Notes: generated by a model from the letters alone, not told the origin. A DNA stretch of 48,278 nt from Magnetococcales bacterium DCbin4 (GCA_002753735.1 PEAN01000030.1:1-48278); one strand, 5' to 3'; positions 36,489-46,120 are shown, counted from the stretch's first letter. Made by a program: numbers and translations.

Positions 36489-37705
36489 CCGACACCGCCC
36501 TGCCCAAGATTTTGTTTGCCACCCCCCGGTTTTTATTTCCACTGGATACGGGCGGCCAGATCCGAAGCGCCAAAATATTACGTGCCGCACATGGTACGCT
36601 GTTGGATGTCACCCTGATGTCACCGGCGACCCCCGAGGAGTTGCACACCTACGCTGATGAATTGCAGGGAGTATGCAACCGGTTCATCCCTTATGAACCC
36701 CGTTGGCAACATCCATTCATCCGCTGGATCGGCCGTTGTATTTCATTGTTGGGTCCGTTGCCGGTGTCGGTAGCGACCGATATTTCCCCCTCTTTTCAGA
36801 AACTGCTCCGGCAACAACGTGCGTTGGGTGTTCATTGTGCGGAAGTCTGCGATTTCCTGCATCTGGCCATCAACTATGATCCCGTCCCCACCCACATTCC
36901 CGTCGTCCTCTTTACCCACAATGTCGAACAGGAAATTTTCCACCGTCGAATGGAACTCGCCACCCACTGGTGGCAACGTCTGTTGTGGAACAATCAGTAT
37001 CAAAAAATGCGTCGCCTGGAACAAACCCTGTTGCCCCGATTCCCCCGCGTGTTGACCGTATCGGATCGGGACAGTCAGTTTTTCCTCAAAGATGCGCACC
37101 ACCCGGATGTCCGCACCATTCCCACCGGGGTCGATTTCGAACGCCTCCCCTGGCATCCCCCCGCTGAATCTCAGGAAATCATCTTCATGGGATCGATGGA
37201 TGCCCACCAGAACATTGAAGGGGTGCAATGGTTTCTGCGCGACATCTGGCCCTTGCTGCTGCAACGCATTCCCAAGGCACAGGTTCGGATCATCGGTCGC
37301 CATCCCCCCCGTTCCCTGACCAGCGCCTATGAATACGATACCCAGGTCATGTTCACCGGTTGGGTCGATGATGTCGTGCGGGTTTCGCGCAACGGTTGTG
37401 TTTTTGCCGTTCCTCTACGCGTCGGCAGTGGGACCCGGATCAAAATCTATGAAGCGATGGCCCTGGGACTCCCCGTCGTCTCTACAACCATCGGCGCAGA
37501 AGGGTTGGATCTGGAACCGGGAACCCACTACCTGAGGGCAGACACCCCGGAAGATTTTGCCCAAAGCCTGGCTTCATTGCTGTCGAACCGGGAAGAATGC
37601 CTGAACCTTTCGGTACGTGCCCGCAAACAGGTCGAAAACTGTTGCGGCTGGCGCCACGCCGCCGAAGTCCTCCGGGATGCCTGCATCAAACCCCTTGGAA
37701 CGTGA
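36485..37705 (+). CDS. Glycosyltransferase, GT4-like
   Basis: The 406-residue protein has a GT-B layout. The N-terminal acceptor domain has LFATPRFLFPLDTGGQIRS and LFTHNVEQEIF. The C-terminal domain has the donor-binding IPTGVDFE, FMGSMDAHQN and GSGTRIKIYEAMALGLP, followed by VVSTTIGAEGL, the usual glutamate-containing GT4 sequence. The start ATG overlaps the algD-like stop codon. The N-terminus resembles glycosyltransferases of exosortase/exopolysaccharide loci, but no exosortase is near. The donor is plausibly the uronic acid made by its neighbour, and the product a surface polysaccharide. Sugar and linkage are unknown. Confidence 0.88.
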   Translation: MTDTALPKILFATPRFLFPLDTGGQIRSAKILRAAHGTLLDVTLMSPATPEELHTYADELQGVCNRFIPYEPRWQHPFIRWIGRCISLLGPLPVSVATDISPSFQKLLRQQRALGVHCAEVCDFLHLAINYDPVPTHIPVVLFTHNVEQEIFHRRMELATHWWQRLLWNNQYQKMRRLEQTLLPRFPRVLTVSDRDSQFFLKDAHHPDVRTIPTGVDFERLPWHPPAESQEIIFMGSMDAHQNIEGVQWFLRDIWPLLLQRIPKAQVRIIGRHPPRSLTSAYEYDTQVMFTGWVDDVVRVSRNGCVFAVPLRVGSGTRIKIYEAMALGLPVVSTTIGAEGLDLEPGTHYLRADTPEDFAQSLASLLSNREECLNLSVRARKQVENCCGWRHAAEVLRDACIKPLGT

Positions 37706-37733
37706 ACCCACCCCTCCTCGAAGGAGATCCATC

Positions 37734-38270
37734 GTGAAAAGCGACGAAGAAATCCTGGCCCGTATCCGCGAACTGGAACAGACCGATATCTTCAAGTGGG
37801 AATCCAATCTGTTGATCACCTTCCTGCCATTCCGGCTGGCGCATCCGTTGCTGGCAGAACGCAACCTGCATTATACCGACCAATGGATCGACCAGGACCG
37901 CTCACCAGCGGCGCTCGCCGGAAAGATTCGCCAGTTCATGGACATCGCCCTGGAAATGGTGATCCATCACCGGGGCACCAAAACCCAACGTTCGATTGAT
38001 TATTTCCATGCCTGGATCTGGCTGATGGGGGATGAGGCGATGTTGGCCTTCATGGACGATCCCGACCATTTTCCCCAATATGGCGCACCCATTCTCAAGG
38101 AACTCTGCCGCCGCTACCAACTTTCCTGGCCCAGCGACAACCCCGGCCTGGAACGCATGGCCCTGGGCAACGCCTGCCAGCCCCAAGGCTGCCCGTTCCA
38201 TGGTTGCATCGCCGACTGGCGCAGTGAAATGCAGGAAAGCAACACCCGGGACGCGATCAATCATCAGTAA
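37734..38270 (+). CDS. Hypothetical Cys-rich-tailed protein
   Basis: The 178-residue protein starts at a GTG with AAGGAGATCC just upstream; an open frame further upstream overlaps the glycosyltransferase and is not used. The protein is mostly helical, with aromatic pairs (FKWESNLLITFLPFRLAHPLL, SIDYFHAWIWLMGDE). Near the end CQPQGCPFHGC has three cysteines and a histidine, suggesting metal or disulfide chemistry. It follows the glycosyltransferase by 28 bases and completes the operon, so a role in the same polysaccharide is an inference. I do not recognise the family. Confidence 0.75.
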   Translation: MKSDEEILARIRELEQTDIFKWESNLLITFLPFRLAHPLLAERNLHYTDQWIDQDRSPAALAGKIRQFMDIALEMVIHHRGTKTQRSIDYFHAWIWLMGDEAMLAFMDDPDHFPQYGAPILKELCRRYQLSWPSDNPGLERMALGNACQPQGCPFHGCIADWRSEMQESNTRDAINHQ

Positions 38271-38534
38271 CGCCACTCTGGCACATTTGACATTTGGAAT
38301 TTACCAAAATATAAGATATTAGATTTTCTTATAACACTCGAAGACATTCCCAAACAAGTTACCTCCAAGGCTGGCAGAGGCGGGTTCGGAACTCATCGAG
38401 ATATGGACAGAAAATCTTTTAAATACCAGGACGTTTGATGACGTTTTTCGATAAATTGCTTGGTGGCATCCCCAACGGGATTCAAATTGCCGTTACGGTA
38501 GAAAATTTTCCTTGGTAGATGTCAGGAGATAATA

Positions 38535-39110
38535 CTGATTAATTTTATTTATAATTTTACACTTGCTATTTTAATGTTTTTCAGCGTAATAACATGCACC
38601 TATGGAAAAACGATGAACCAGTGTCAGGATCAAAACGGCAACCATTATCTTTCAGTTGAACCATGCGATCAGGAATCGAAAGAGAAATTAAACCAAAAAA
38701 AGCCAGAAGACACTAAAAGCAATCAGGAAAATCAAGTTAGAGAGAATACCAAGTTGATTCGAGATCGTGACTTTTTACATGAATGTAAGTCTTCCAGCGT
38801 CACATTTGACGAGTTTAGGGTAAAGACTATACGAAGTGAGATATCTGTATTAGATTATTGCGAAATCTCAGCGGCTATCAGACTGATTAATTGCACAAAT
38901 GAATTCAAGAGGATATATGCTACGATTCAGGGAGTAGACTCACAAGGTTTTTCGTTATTTAACTCTGGAGATTCAATGTTTAGCTCTGTTGATTCACTAA
39001 GTTCTGAATTAGATGGTTATAGCCAGAAGAAAGTCTCCAAACCCCTTATGCTTAATTGTGGACTCTTGAAAAAAATAAAGACTTGGAAAGTAGAGGTTAA
39101 AGCATACTAA
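38535..39110 (+). CDS. Secreted protein with DUF4124-like start, AT-rich foreign gene
   Basis: The frame is far more AT-rich than its neighbours, which points to recent acquisition. The first ATG (38574) falls inside a hydrophobic run. Reading from the CTG at 38535, which has AGGAG six bases upstream, gives a complete signal peptide (INFIYNFTLAILMFFSVITC...) and a 191-residue precursor, so I favour a CTG start. After cleavage the mature start has CQDQNGNHYLSVEPC, resembling the DUF4124 domain of periplasmic proteins. A Lys/Gln/Asn-rich linker and a cysteine-containing C-terminal domain follow. Function unknown. The 264 bases upstream hold no gene. Confidence 0.55.
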   Translation: MINFIYNFTLAILMFFSVITCTYGKTMNQCQDQNGNHYLSVEPCDQESKEKLNQKKPEDTKSNQENQVRENTKLIRDRDFLHECKSSSVTFDEFRVKTIRSEISVLDYCEISAAIRLINCTNEFKRIYATIQGVDSQGFSLFNSGDSMFSSVDSLSSELDGYSQKKVSKPLMLNCGLLKKIKTWKVEVKAY

Positions 39111-39134
39111 CAACCACAGAGAGAACAGACAAGT

Positions 39135-39404
39135 TCAGAAATGATCCACCAACTTGTCATAATCGCCATGTGACCCGATCCAAAACCAAATCATAAGGTC
39201 ATCCTCCAAAATCGCAACTGCCCGCCAGTGGATCCCGACCCGAACGGAATAATAAGGTCGCTTCGCGTGAACCCGTTTGAAATGGAGACTGGGATGACGA
39301 GGATCGGTTTGCCAAAGATTGAATGTCTCTTCAGCCAATTTTTGAATATCGCCCGGTAACTGATCAAAACATTTCCAAAATCTTTTCGAGGCTTCAGAGC
39401 GCAC
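39135..39404 (-). CDS. RelE/ParE-superfamily toxin
   Basis: The 89-residue basic protein has the RelE/HigB outline. A helical start (KRFWKCFDQLPGDIQKLAEETF) leads into a beta-sheet core (HFKRVHAKRPYYSVRVGIHWRAVAIL) and the ending WFWIGSHGDYDKLV, common to this toxin group. Members cleave mRNA on the ribosome or inhibit gyrase; the sub-type cannot be fixed. Its start overlaps the end of the antitoxin gene by 11 bases, the usual antitoxin-first order. Confidence 0.85.
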   Translation of the reverse strand: MRSEASKRFWKCFDQLPGDIQKLAEETFNLWQTDPRHPSLHFKRVHAKRPYYSVRVGIHWRAVAILEDDLMIWFWIGSHGDYDKLVDHF

Positions 39405-39624
39405 GACGGTGGTTTTGAAAATCCAGGGGTGTTGTCTCCCCCGCTTCCCGCTCCTGAAGTGCTTCTTTGGCCATCTGATTCAGCACTTCCGGATTATTGG
39501 CAAATCGTTGATCCCATGCAGCCTCTGAAGCCAATTCCGCAAAAATTCGCTGAGCCAACGCCACTTGCTCGACCTCTGAAAGAGTGGCCGCCACATGGAA
39601 CGCTTCCTCAAGAAGAATGTTCAC
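39394..39624 (-). CDS. Cognate antitoxin
   Basis: The 76-residue protein starts MNILLEEAFHVAATL. It is acidic and fully helical, with the RIFAELASEAAWDQRF segment frequent in antitoxins of RelE-type pairs, and a C-terminal part (LQEREAGETTPLDF) likely to wrap the toxin. It overlaps the toxin start by 11 bases. The 324 bases upstream (39625-39948) hold no gene, only a hairpin near 39886 and AT-rich sequence. Confidence 0.8.
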   Translation of the reverse strand: MNILLEEAFHVAATLSEVEQVALAQRIFAELASEAAWDQRFANNPEVLNQMAKEALQEREAGETTPLDFQNHRRAL

Positions 39625-39885
39625 GATATTTTCTCCATTGCCAAAAAGCCCAATTCGGAATCCACGGTCTTAATCCGATGATCGATCATTGAGATCAGGG
39701 CGTATTGACATTCAATAAATTATTAAACCGCAACCAGCTTGAGATACAATGGCGCATCCCCGGATGGTCAGGTTTTTATTGATGATTGCAAACGCCAAAT
39801 TAACGGGAAATAGAAGCACGAGAAAAAAACAGAATCCACTTTCCCCGTATCTATGAGAATGTAAGTACAGCGAAATAAACACAGA

Positions 39886-39911
39886 TCGCAACCAGACATG
39901 GCTGGTTGCGA
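39886..39911 (-). terminator. Hairpin downstream of the phasin-like gene
   Basis: A 10-bp perfect stem (tcgcaaccag / ctggttgcga) has a 6-nt loop and lies about 40 bases past the stop codon on the minus strand. Only a weak T-rich stretch follows. Confidence 0.4.
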
Positions 39912-39948
39912 CCGATCTAACGATCAACTCTAAGATCGACCAGGCAGT

Positions 39949-40314
39949 TCAATGCAACCTACCCGCCTTCTCATCTATTCCGTGCAGACAGGCGGTCAGA
40001 TAACGCATCAACACTTCCATTGCCTGATGCTCCGCATCGCGGGTAATGCCGGTAGTGACGATGGCGTGGTCCAGAAAGGTCTTGCCCAGATCAACGGTCC
40101 AACGCCCCATGGTCTCCATGCCCTGACCTGGCGTCCTGGCCCGGAACAGGTTGCTCATCTGATTGCGGGTCAAACGCATCATCACTTCAGACGTTTCCAT
40201 CTGTTGTGACACGAAGTCCCAACCCGATTCCTTGCCGATGTCCTGAATGGACAATAACAGATCGAGCCTGTTTTGGTAAACTTTTCCGACATATTCAGGC
40301 ATTGATGCGTTCAT
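39949..40314 (-). CDS. Helical protein, possibly phasin-like
   Basis: The 121-residue protein starts MNASMPEYVGKVYQ at the ATG at 40314, with AAGG about ten bases upstream; an ATG 14 codons earlier has no site. It is all helix with no signal peptide or membrane segment (LDLLLSIQDIGKESGWDF, MEVLMRYLTACLHGID). The amphipathic helical pattern and length resemble phasins, which coat polyhydroxyalkanoate granules, but no PHA genes are near. It could equally be another helical accessory protein. The function is a guess. Confidence 0.6.
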   Translation of the reverse strand: MNASMPEYVGKVYQNRLDLLLSIQDIGKESGWDFVSQQMETSEVMMRLTRNQMSNLFRARTPGQGMETMGRWTVDLGKTFLDHAIVTTGITRDAEHQAMEVLMRYLTACLHGIDEKAGRLH

Positions 40315-40628
40315 GGTTTCAGCCTTTCCATTCTTGAATATTGATCCATGTTGCATTGCAGCATAGCGCTGTCAGTCCCTTCAAGTCAAGAACATTTGCT
40401 CAGAAAAAATGTATTTTTTAAGTGTTTGACAATCCACCCCGGAGATCCCGCAAACGATCACAAGCCATGGCGCGATTTTGCCGGAACGAGGTAGAATGGG
40501 AACCATGGTACAAACAAGGGAAACAAAGCCGAAATTGAAATTTTGAGGGGCGATCCCCGTCATTTACGTGAAGCCGGGATCCCTCTTTTTCCCTTGACCC
40601 GTTTTTTTCCATGACCGGAGTCCCCGAG

Positions 40629-41477
40629 ATGAAACGTGTGGGTGCCCATGTATCCGCTGCGGGCGGCGTTCACAACGCCCCTCGCAATGCCCAGGCCATC
40701 GGTGCCAAAGCGTTTGCCCTGTTTACCAAGAACCAGAAACAATGGGCCGCCAAACCGTTGACCACCGAGGAAATCGACCAATTCCACCACCAAATGCAAG
40801 CCGGAGGATTCCGCCCTCAGGATGTGCTGCCGCATGATGGCTACCTGATCAATCTGGGTAATCCCGATGCCAGCGCCCACGAAAAATCATTGGCATCGTT
40901 CATTGATGAACTGCAACGATGCCATGATCTTGGCTTGGTCTATCTGAATTTCCATCCAGGCAGCCATCTGAAACAATTGACGGTTTCCGAATGTCTGAGT
41001 CGGATTGCCCAATCGATCAACAGGGCATTGGAAGCGACCCGGGGTGTGATGGCGGTCATCGAAAACACGGCGGGACAGGGAACCAACCTGGGCCATACCT
41101 TTGAACAGATTGCCGAATTGATTGCCCAGGTTGAAGACCAATCCCGAATCGGCGTCTGCCTGGATACCTGCCATGCGTTCACCTCGGGCTACGAACTGCG
41201 CACCGAGGAAGCTTATCGGGCCACCATGGATCAATTCAACCGAATCGTCGGTCTTTCATTTCTCAAGGGGATGCACCTGAACGATTCCAAACCCGACCTG
41301 GGAAGCCGTGTGGATCGCCATGAAAGCCTGGGCAAGGGGAAACTCGGACTGACCCCCTTCCGACAGATCATGAATGATCCCGCCCTGGACGAGATCCCCT
41401 TGATCCTCGAAACCATCGACCCCGACTTGTGGCCGGAAGAGATTGCCCTGCTCTATGGGATGGTTGAACCACCATGA
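40629..41477 (+). CDS. nfo: Endonuclease IV (AP endonuclease)
   Basis: The 282-residue zinc enzyme incises DNA 5' to abasic sites in base-excision repair. It starts [13 protein letters not shown], the family opening; I prefer this ATG (40629, GGAG about eight bases upstream) to one six codons earlier. The three-zinc barrel motifs appear in order: [27 protein letters not shown] and HLNDSK, with [10 protein letters not shown] near the end. The length matches E. coli Nfo. It is convergent with the cytochrome gene across 40 bases with no clear terminator. Confidence 0.96.
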   Translation: MKRVGAHVSAAGGVHNAPRNAQAIGAKAFALFTKNQKQWAAKPLTTEEIDQFHHQMQAGGFRPQDVLPHDGYLINLGNPDASAHEKSLASFIDELQRCHDLGLVYLNFHPGSHLKQLTVSECLSRIAQSINRALEATRGVMAVIENTAGQGTNLGHTFEQIAELIAQVEDQSRIGVCLDTCHAFTSGYELRTEEAYRATMDQFNRIVGLSFLKGMHLNDSKPDLGSRVDRHESLGKGKLGLTPFRQIMNDPALDEIPLILETIDPDLWPEEIALLYGMVEPP

Positions 41478-41517
41478 GCGCCCCCCCGGAGCATCCATCA
41501 AGGGACAAACACGGGGA

Positions 41518-42057
41518 TCATTTTGACGGTTGAGGCGCTTCCTTCCGACCATCCTCCCCCTTGGCCCCCAAGGTTTTGAGATAGGCGATCAGATCCTGCC
41601 GGTCGGAAGGGTTTTTGAATCCACGGAACGGTTCGTAATGCCCCATGGATGCCAGGGATGCCCGGACCAGATCCATGCTTTTTCCCGGTTCGCCGGAAGA
41701 GGGGCTGGCATGCAGACCCGGATCCCAGGCACTCATGCGATTATTGGGAATCAATCCGCGGGGATCCCCGAGAAACCGATCCAGGTTCATCTCACTCCAA
41801 ACAAAATCGCCCTCTTTTCTTCGCTCCTGGAACGAAGGGGAATAGTTGAATTGTTCGATATTGCCCAAGGGACGTTGATGAATACCCCACAGAGGAGGAC
41901 CGTGACGAATGGAGGAAGAAGCCGTCAGATCGTGGCACGGCGCGCAATATTCTTCGGCAATTCTTTGCCCTTTTCCCACCTCCGGCCCATGGGAACACGC
42001 TGAAAGAAACCCAATGGCAACAACCAGGATCCGGACAAACAAACCCCTCCCGTTCAC
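41518..42057 (-). CDS. Monohaem cytochrome c lipoprotein
   Basis: The 179-residue protein has an N-terminal hydrophobic segment ending in the lipobox-like LSAC (about residue 21). It is therefore probably lipidated at that cysteine and anchored on the periplasmic side. A single haem motif CAPCH lies at about 38-42, and the axial methionine is likely the one in NNRMSAWD. The C-terminal helix DRQDLIAYLKTLG is typical of class I cytochromes c. The partner is unknown. A 316-base gap separates it from the next gene. The gap is AT-rich, and apart from a TTGACA-like element near 42144 I see nothing in it. Confidence 0.88.
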   Translation of the reverse strand: MNGRGLFVRILVVAIGFLSACSHGPEVGKGQRIAEEYCAPCHDLTASSSIRHGPPLWGIHQRPLGNIEQFNYSPSFQERRKEGDFVWSEMNLDRFLGDPRGLIPNNRMSAWDPGLHASPSSGEPGKSMDLVRASLASMGHYEPFRGFKNPSDRQDLIAYLKTLGAKGEDGRKEAPQPSK

Positions 42058-42373
42058 ATCAGCCCCCTGACCTGTGAATTCCCCATGACACCACGCCGGA
42101 ACCGCCCTGACCTGCTTGATTTAACATATGTGTCATTAATCTTGACATGAAAGAACGGGATAATCCATAAAAATCGACAAAATAAAATTGGTTTGATTCA
42201 ATATATTCACAAAAAAGAACAGGACATGGTGCCAGTCAGAGCGGGGACAAAAAAAGCTTGATGTCCCCGACAGGGTGGACGATAAGGAAACATCACGTCC
42301 AAGAATATATGGATATCTTTGAAGTTTTTATTAATCGACAGCGATTTGTCAGCTTCGACAGGGAGTGAGGCTC

Positions 42374-42709
42374 ATGAAAAGAAAAGCGAGGAGATCCGCC
42401 TTGGGGCTATTGGCGGTATTAACGGCGGCGACCATGGGTATCAGCCCGCAGGCCCAGGCCCATGATTTGGTGACGGCCACCGCCGAAGGAACCAGCGCCG
42501 TCGCCGACATTGTACTGGCAACCAGCCGATTGGTCACGGTGCCCATCTTTTTTGTCCTGGGTCTGGATCCCCACCCGGTCCATCACCATGCGCATGTCGC
42601 CGCACCGGTCGCCGTCGCACCCGTGGCACCGGTTGCCGTGGCCAGACCGCCGTTCGTGGTTGCCACGCCCATGGCACGGCCCCCCTATGGTGGCTATTAC
42701 GCCCAATGA
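42374..42709 (+). CDS. Small secreted Ala/Val/Pro-rich protein
   Basis: The 111-residue protein starts MKRKARRSALGLLAVLT, a typical signal peptide ending AQAHD. The start ATG has GGGAG eight bases upstream; an in-frame GTG three codons earlier overlaps that site. The mature part has a hydrophobic stretch (LVTVPIFFVLGL) then a His cluster (HPVHHHAH) and repeated Val-Ala-Pro units (VAAPVAVAPVAPVAVA), ending in Gly/Tyr residues. It could bind metal or the cell wall. The family is not recognised. Confidence 0.65.
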   Translation: MKRKARRSALGLLAVLTAATMGISPQAQAHDLVTATAEGTSAVADIVLATSRLVTVPIFFVLGLDPHPVHHHAHVAAPVAVAPVAPVAVARPPFVVATPMARPPYGGYYAQ

Positions 42710-42720
42710 CACTTGGCACT

Positions 42721-42758
42721 CGCCAGTGACATCAACTCCAAACAGGGTGTCACTGGCG
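42721..42758. terminator. Shared hairpin between convergent secreted-protein genes
   Basis: A perfect 11-bp stem (cgccagtgaca / tgtcactggcg) with a 16-nt loop lies between the stop codons of the two convergent genes. Confidence 0.5.
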
Positions 42759-42774
42759 TATCGACCAAAAGGTT

Positions 42775-43200
42775 TCAGTGGCCGAACAGGCTTTGGCCCA
42801 AAGGCAAGAACCAGCCGTCATGCCCCCCCGGGGCAATGGTTTGGTTGTTCTGACAGGGCTTCAACGCAAAACCCATGATGACCATCTGGGCAAACCCCTT
42901 GCCACAGGGAAGGAATCTGGGATCATTGGTTTCCTGACAATAAGTGATGATGTTGTGTGCATCCTGCACCAACATGCGATCACAGATACACGCCCCCATT
43001 CCACCTGGACGCATGTAGCACAGGTCATGATTCCGACAGGCGACATCGATGGCGGAAATGGGAGATTTTTCCCATTGATTGTTGTCCACACCGCAATAAT
43101 GTCCATGCTGGAGCACGGCCCAAGCCGGTTTCACCCAGGTCACCAACGCCACAAGCACCAGGACCACCACAAAGCGATTTGAGTTGATTCGTGTACGCAT
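42775..43200 (-). CDS. Secreted phospholipase A2-like protein
   Basis: The 141-residue protein has a signal peptide (FVVVLVLVALVTWVKPAWA) and AAGGTGGG before its ATG. The mature start HGHYCGVDN resembles a calcium-binding loop. About 25 residues on, DVACRNHDLCY contains the His-Asp catalytic dyad of the phospholipase A2 fold, flanked by cysteines for disulfides. Further cysteines (CICDRM, YCQETND, PCGKGF, PCQNN) suggest a compact disulfide-rich fold. Family members hydrolyse the sn-2 ester of phospholipids, and prokaryotic versions are uncommon. Activity here is an inference from the motif. The 273 bases upstream hold no gene. Confidence 0.75.
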   Translation of the reverse strand: MRTRINSNRFVVVLVLVALVTWVKPAWAVLQHGHYCGVDNNQWEKSPISAIDVACRNHDLCYMRPGGMGACICDRMLVQDAHNIITYCQETNDPRFLPCGKGFAQMVIMGFALKPCQNNQTIAPGGHDGWFLPLGQSLFGH

Positions 43201-43473
43201 GGCCCACCTTCAAACCACTCGACTGTTGATCCATCCGGTTCACGTCCAGTGCGTCATGATGCATCATTTGCGCCATATTTTAACTGTGATTTTACAATTT
43301 TTCTGGAAAACATGGTCAATCATTGATCAAGATCAAGCGACTTTCAGGGTGATATCAATTATTCTTAAGATAAACAGGTCATCGGCAACGAAATCCTGAT
43401 CACTTGCCGAACATCAACAGGAGCCCCCCCCCAGGCAACCAGTCATTCGTCTCTTGACTTCCAGGAGTGTCCA

Positions 43474-45711
43474 ATGTCCTTTCTCGGCAATCCCCGTCTC
43501 AAAACACGGTTTGTTCTCATGCTGTTGTTTCCCCTGGCCGGATTGCTGGCATTTGGCCTGCTTGGCCTGGCAAACAAACAAAATATTCTTTCCAAGATGA
43601 ATGATATGGAGCAACTGAGCGGCTTGGCGGTGCGGCTCGGGGCTCTGGTCCACGAGGCGCAGAAAGAACGGGGGATGACGGCTGGTTTTCTCGGCAGCAA
43701 GGGCGAAAAGTTCAAGTCTGAACTCCCGAAACAACGGGAGGAGACGACAAAGCGTTCAGATCTGGTCCGCGTCTATCTTCAATCCATCGATGCCCGATCC
43801 CTTGGCAGCAATTTTTCCTCGGTCCTCAATGAGGCCATCAGCCTTCTGGACGGATTAGGGGATCTGCGCAAACGGGTCGATAGCCTGGGGGTTGCGTCGG
43901 ATGAAGCCATCGGACATTACACCCGCATGAATGGCCGGTTTATCGATGCCATTGGTGAAATGTCCAAACTGGCAGTCGGCGATCTGGCCTCCATGACCAC
44001 TGCCTACGTCAATTTCCTTCTCGGCAAGGAACGGGCGGGCATTGAGCGTGCGGTGCTTTCCAACACTTTTGCCCTCAATCATTTTGGTCCCGGCATGTTC
44101 CGGAAATTCAGCACCCTGGTCACGGAACAGGATACCTACTTCCGTGTTTTTTCCTCCTTTGCCCCTGCGGAACAGAACGCTTTTTTCAAACAAAAACTTG
44201 AATCCCCCGTCATGGCCGAAGTCAAACGGATGCGCGATATTGCCTTCGGCAAGGGAATGGCGTCGCAAAAAACTGGATATCTCACGGGTCTGCTGTATTC
44301 GATGGGGTATGGTGGTACCCTTCATCATGCCAAAAATTTCCTGTTACGGCACCAACCCGAGTCTGCAACCGCATTGGCCCAGGCCATATCTGAAGCCAGT
44401 CGCCATATTGATGGATTTCTTGCATTACCTGATGTCACGGACGAAGAAAAACAATTGCTCGGCATTCTACGTTCCACGCTGGAGCAGGATCGTACACGGC
44501 AGGAGTCGTTGACGGCCTTGATCAAGACGGGTGCCACCCCGGAAGCGATGGATCAGGCGATGGCTTCGGACGATGCCCCTGCCCTTGCCGCCCTGGGGAA
44601 ATTGATCACACTGACGGCGGCAGGAAATTTTGGCATCGACCCCACCTTTTGGTTCAAGACGATCACGGAGAAAATTGACCTTCTCAAAGAAGTTGAGGAC
44701 CGATTGTCCGCCGACCTGGCGACGAAGACTCTGGCGCTCAAGGGGGAAGCGGCCCAAGGGTTCTGGGGATATGCCATCGTCACGTCGCTGTTCAGCCTTT
44801 TTGCGATTATTTTGGGGATTATCTTTGCCCGTGACATTTTGGCACAACTGGGGGGTGAGCCGGCGGAAGTGATGGATATTGCAGGGCGGGTTTCACGCGG
44901 CGATCTGACGATTCATTTTGATACCACCACCCCGCCGCAGGGGATCTATGGTGCCATGGCCAACATGGTGACCAACCTGACGGAAACCATCTCCACGATC
45001 AAGACCATCGTAGTTGAATTGACCCGTGGCAGCCAAGGGGTCAGCGATAATGCCTTATCAGTCTCTGAGGGGGCCACAGAACAGGCGGCATCGGTCGAAG
45101 AGACCTCTGCCGCCGTCGAGCAGATGACCGCCAACATACAACAAAATACCGAAAACGCCATCACCACCGAGGAACTGGCGCGAAAGGCCGCCAAGGATGC
45201 GGATGTCAGTGGCGACGCAGTGCGTCAAGCGGTCAAGGCGATGAAGGAGATTGCGGAGAAAATCGGCATCATCGAGGAAATCGCCCGTCAGACCAATTTA
45301 TTGGCCTTGAATGCTGCCATCGAAGCGGCACGGGCCGGGGAACATGGCAAAGGGTTTGCCGTGGTCGCCGCCGAAGTACGCAAACTGGCGGAGCGCAGCC
45401 AATTGGCTGCGGGCGAGATCAGCACCCTTTCCGCATCGAGCTTTGAAGTTGCCGAACGGGCCGGGACCATGTTGACCCAACTCGTCCCCGACATCCAGAA
45501 AACCGCCCAACTGGTCCAGGAAATCGCCTCGTCCAGCCGCGAACAGAACCAGGGTGCCGATCAGATCAACCAGGCCATTCAACAGCTTGACCAAGTCATT
45601 CAGCAGAATGCCGGGGCCTCCGAACAACTCTCCACCGCCGCATCCCAACTGGCCCAACACGCCCAAAACCTGGAGGAAACCATCGCATTCTTCAAGGTTG
45701 ACAATCATTAA
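43474..45711 (+). CDS. Methyl-accepting chemotaxis protein with NIT sensor
   Basis: The 745-residue receptor has a first membrane helix at about 12-30. Its large sensor region begins with [20 protein letters not shown] followed by [11 protein letters not shown], the signature of the nitrate/nitrite-sensing NIT domain. A second helix at about 433-450 leads to a HAMP domain ([11 protein letters not shown]) and a signalling coiled coil. The coiled coil is nearly identical to that of the chemoreceptor at 4274 over its tip ([20 protein letters not shown]). It lacks the C-terminal pentapeptide found there and ends FFKVDNH. AGGAG lies seven bases before the ATG. Family secure; the nitrate/nitrite ligand is inferred. 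Confidence 0.94.
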   Translation: MSFLGNPRLKTRFVLMLLFPLAGLLAFGLLGLANKQNILSKMNDMEQLSGLAVRLGALVHEAQKERGMTAGFLGSKGEKFKSELPKQREETTKRSDLVRVYLQSIDARSLGSNFSSVLNEAISLLDGLGDLRKRVDSLGVASDEAIGHYTRMNGRFIDAIGEMSKLAVGDLASMTTAYVNFLLGKERAGIERAVLSNTFALNHFGPGMFRKFSTLVTEQDTYFRVFSSFAPAEQNAFFKQKLESPVMAEVKRMRDIAFGKGMASQKTGYLTGLLYSMGYGGTLHHAKNFLLRHQPESATALAQAISEASRHIDGFLALPDVTDEEKQLLGILRSTLEQDRTRQESLTALIKTGATPEAMDQAMASDDAPALAALGKLITLTAAGNFGIDPTFWFKTITEKIDLLKEVEDRLSADLATKTLALKGEAAQGFWGYAIVTSLFSLFAIILGIIFARDILAQLGGEPAEVMDIAGRVSRGDLTIHFDTTTPPQGIYGAMANMVTNLTETISTIKTIVVELTRGSQGVSDNALSVSEGATEQAASVEETSAAVEQMTANIQQNTENAITTEELARKAAKDADVSGDAVRQAVKAMKEIAEKIGIIEEIARQTNLLALNAAIEAARAGEHGKGFAVVAAEVRKLAERSQLAAGEISTLSASSFEVAERAGTMLTQLVPDIQKTAQLVQEIASSSREQNQGADQINQAIQQLDQVIQQNAGASEQLSTAASQLAQHAQNLEETIAFFKVDNH

Positions 45712-45769
45712 AGAAAATAAGGGGCTGGTGGATTGCCCCCAGGGTGTTGATTTTGATTTTATTTTTCAT
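45712..45769. repeat. Half copy of the long-stem repeat
   Basis: Directly after the chemoreceptor stop codon, ttgcccccagggtgttga and flanking bases match one arm plus the start of the loop of the 6359-6575 element. The other arm is missing; the sequence runs straight into the broken IS110 transposase, so one element truncated the other. Confidence 0.6.
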
Positions 45770-46120
45770 ACGCCGTGTCGCGCTCGCACGCTGTTGATCC
45801 ATTGGCTGCATGGATCATCCTTCTTGATGGCCCGGCAGATCACCGATCTGGCTCCATGGATCAACAATGCGTGCAAATCACGGTCTCCCCGTTGACTGAT
45901 GCCGCCCAACCTCTTTTTGCCGCCGGTTGAGTTCTGCCGTGGGACCAACCCCAACCAAGCCACCCCTGACGTTGCGCAACGCATGGCCGTCGCCAACCGA
46001 TGCCAGAATGGCCGTGGCTGACAACTCGTTTCTTTTATATCACCTTTCCCTGTTGATCCACCCCATGAAGATGAAAATACTCCTTGCCAAGTCGATTCCA
46101 AGTACGGTATCGTTGCCCAT
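45766..46120 (-). pseudogene. Decayed IS110-family transposase
   Basis: On the minus strand an ATG at 46120 opens with GNDTVLGIDLA, the DEDD-type N-terminus of IS110 transposases. After a frameshift it continues as YFHLHGVDQQGKV. Most of the middle is missing. The C-terminal part then appears in two frames: TAILASVGDGHALRN, and AWLGLVPRQNSTGGKKRLGG followed by ISQRGDRDLHALLIHGAR. These match the IS110/IS1111 transposase tail. The end is cut off by the half repeat at 45712-45769. With at least two frameshifts and a large deletion the gene is dead. Confidence 0.8.
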
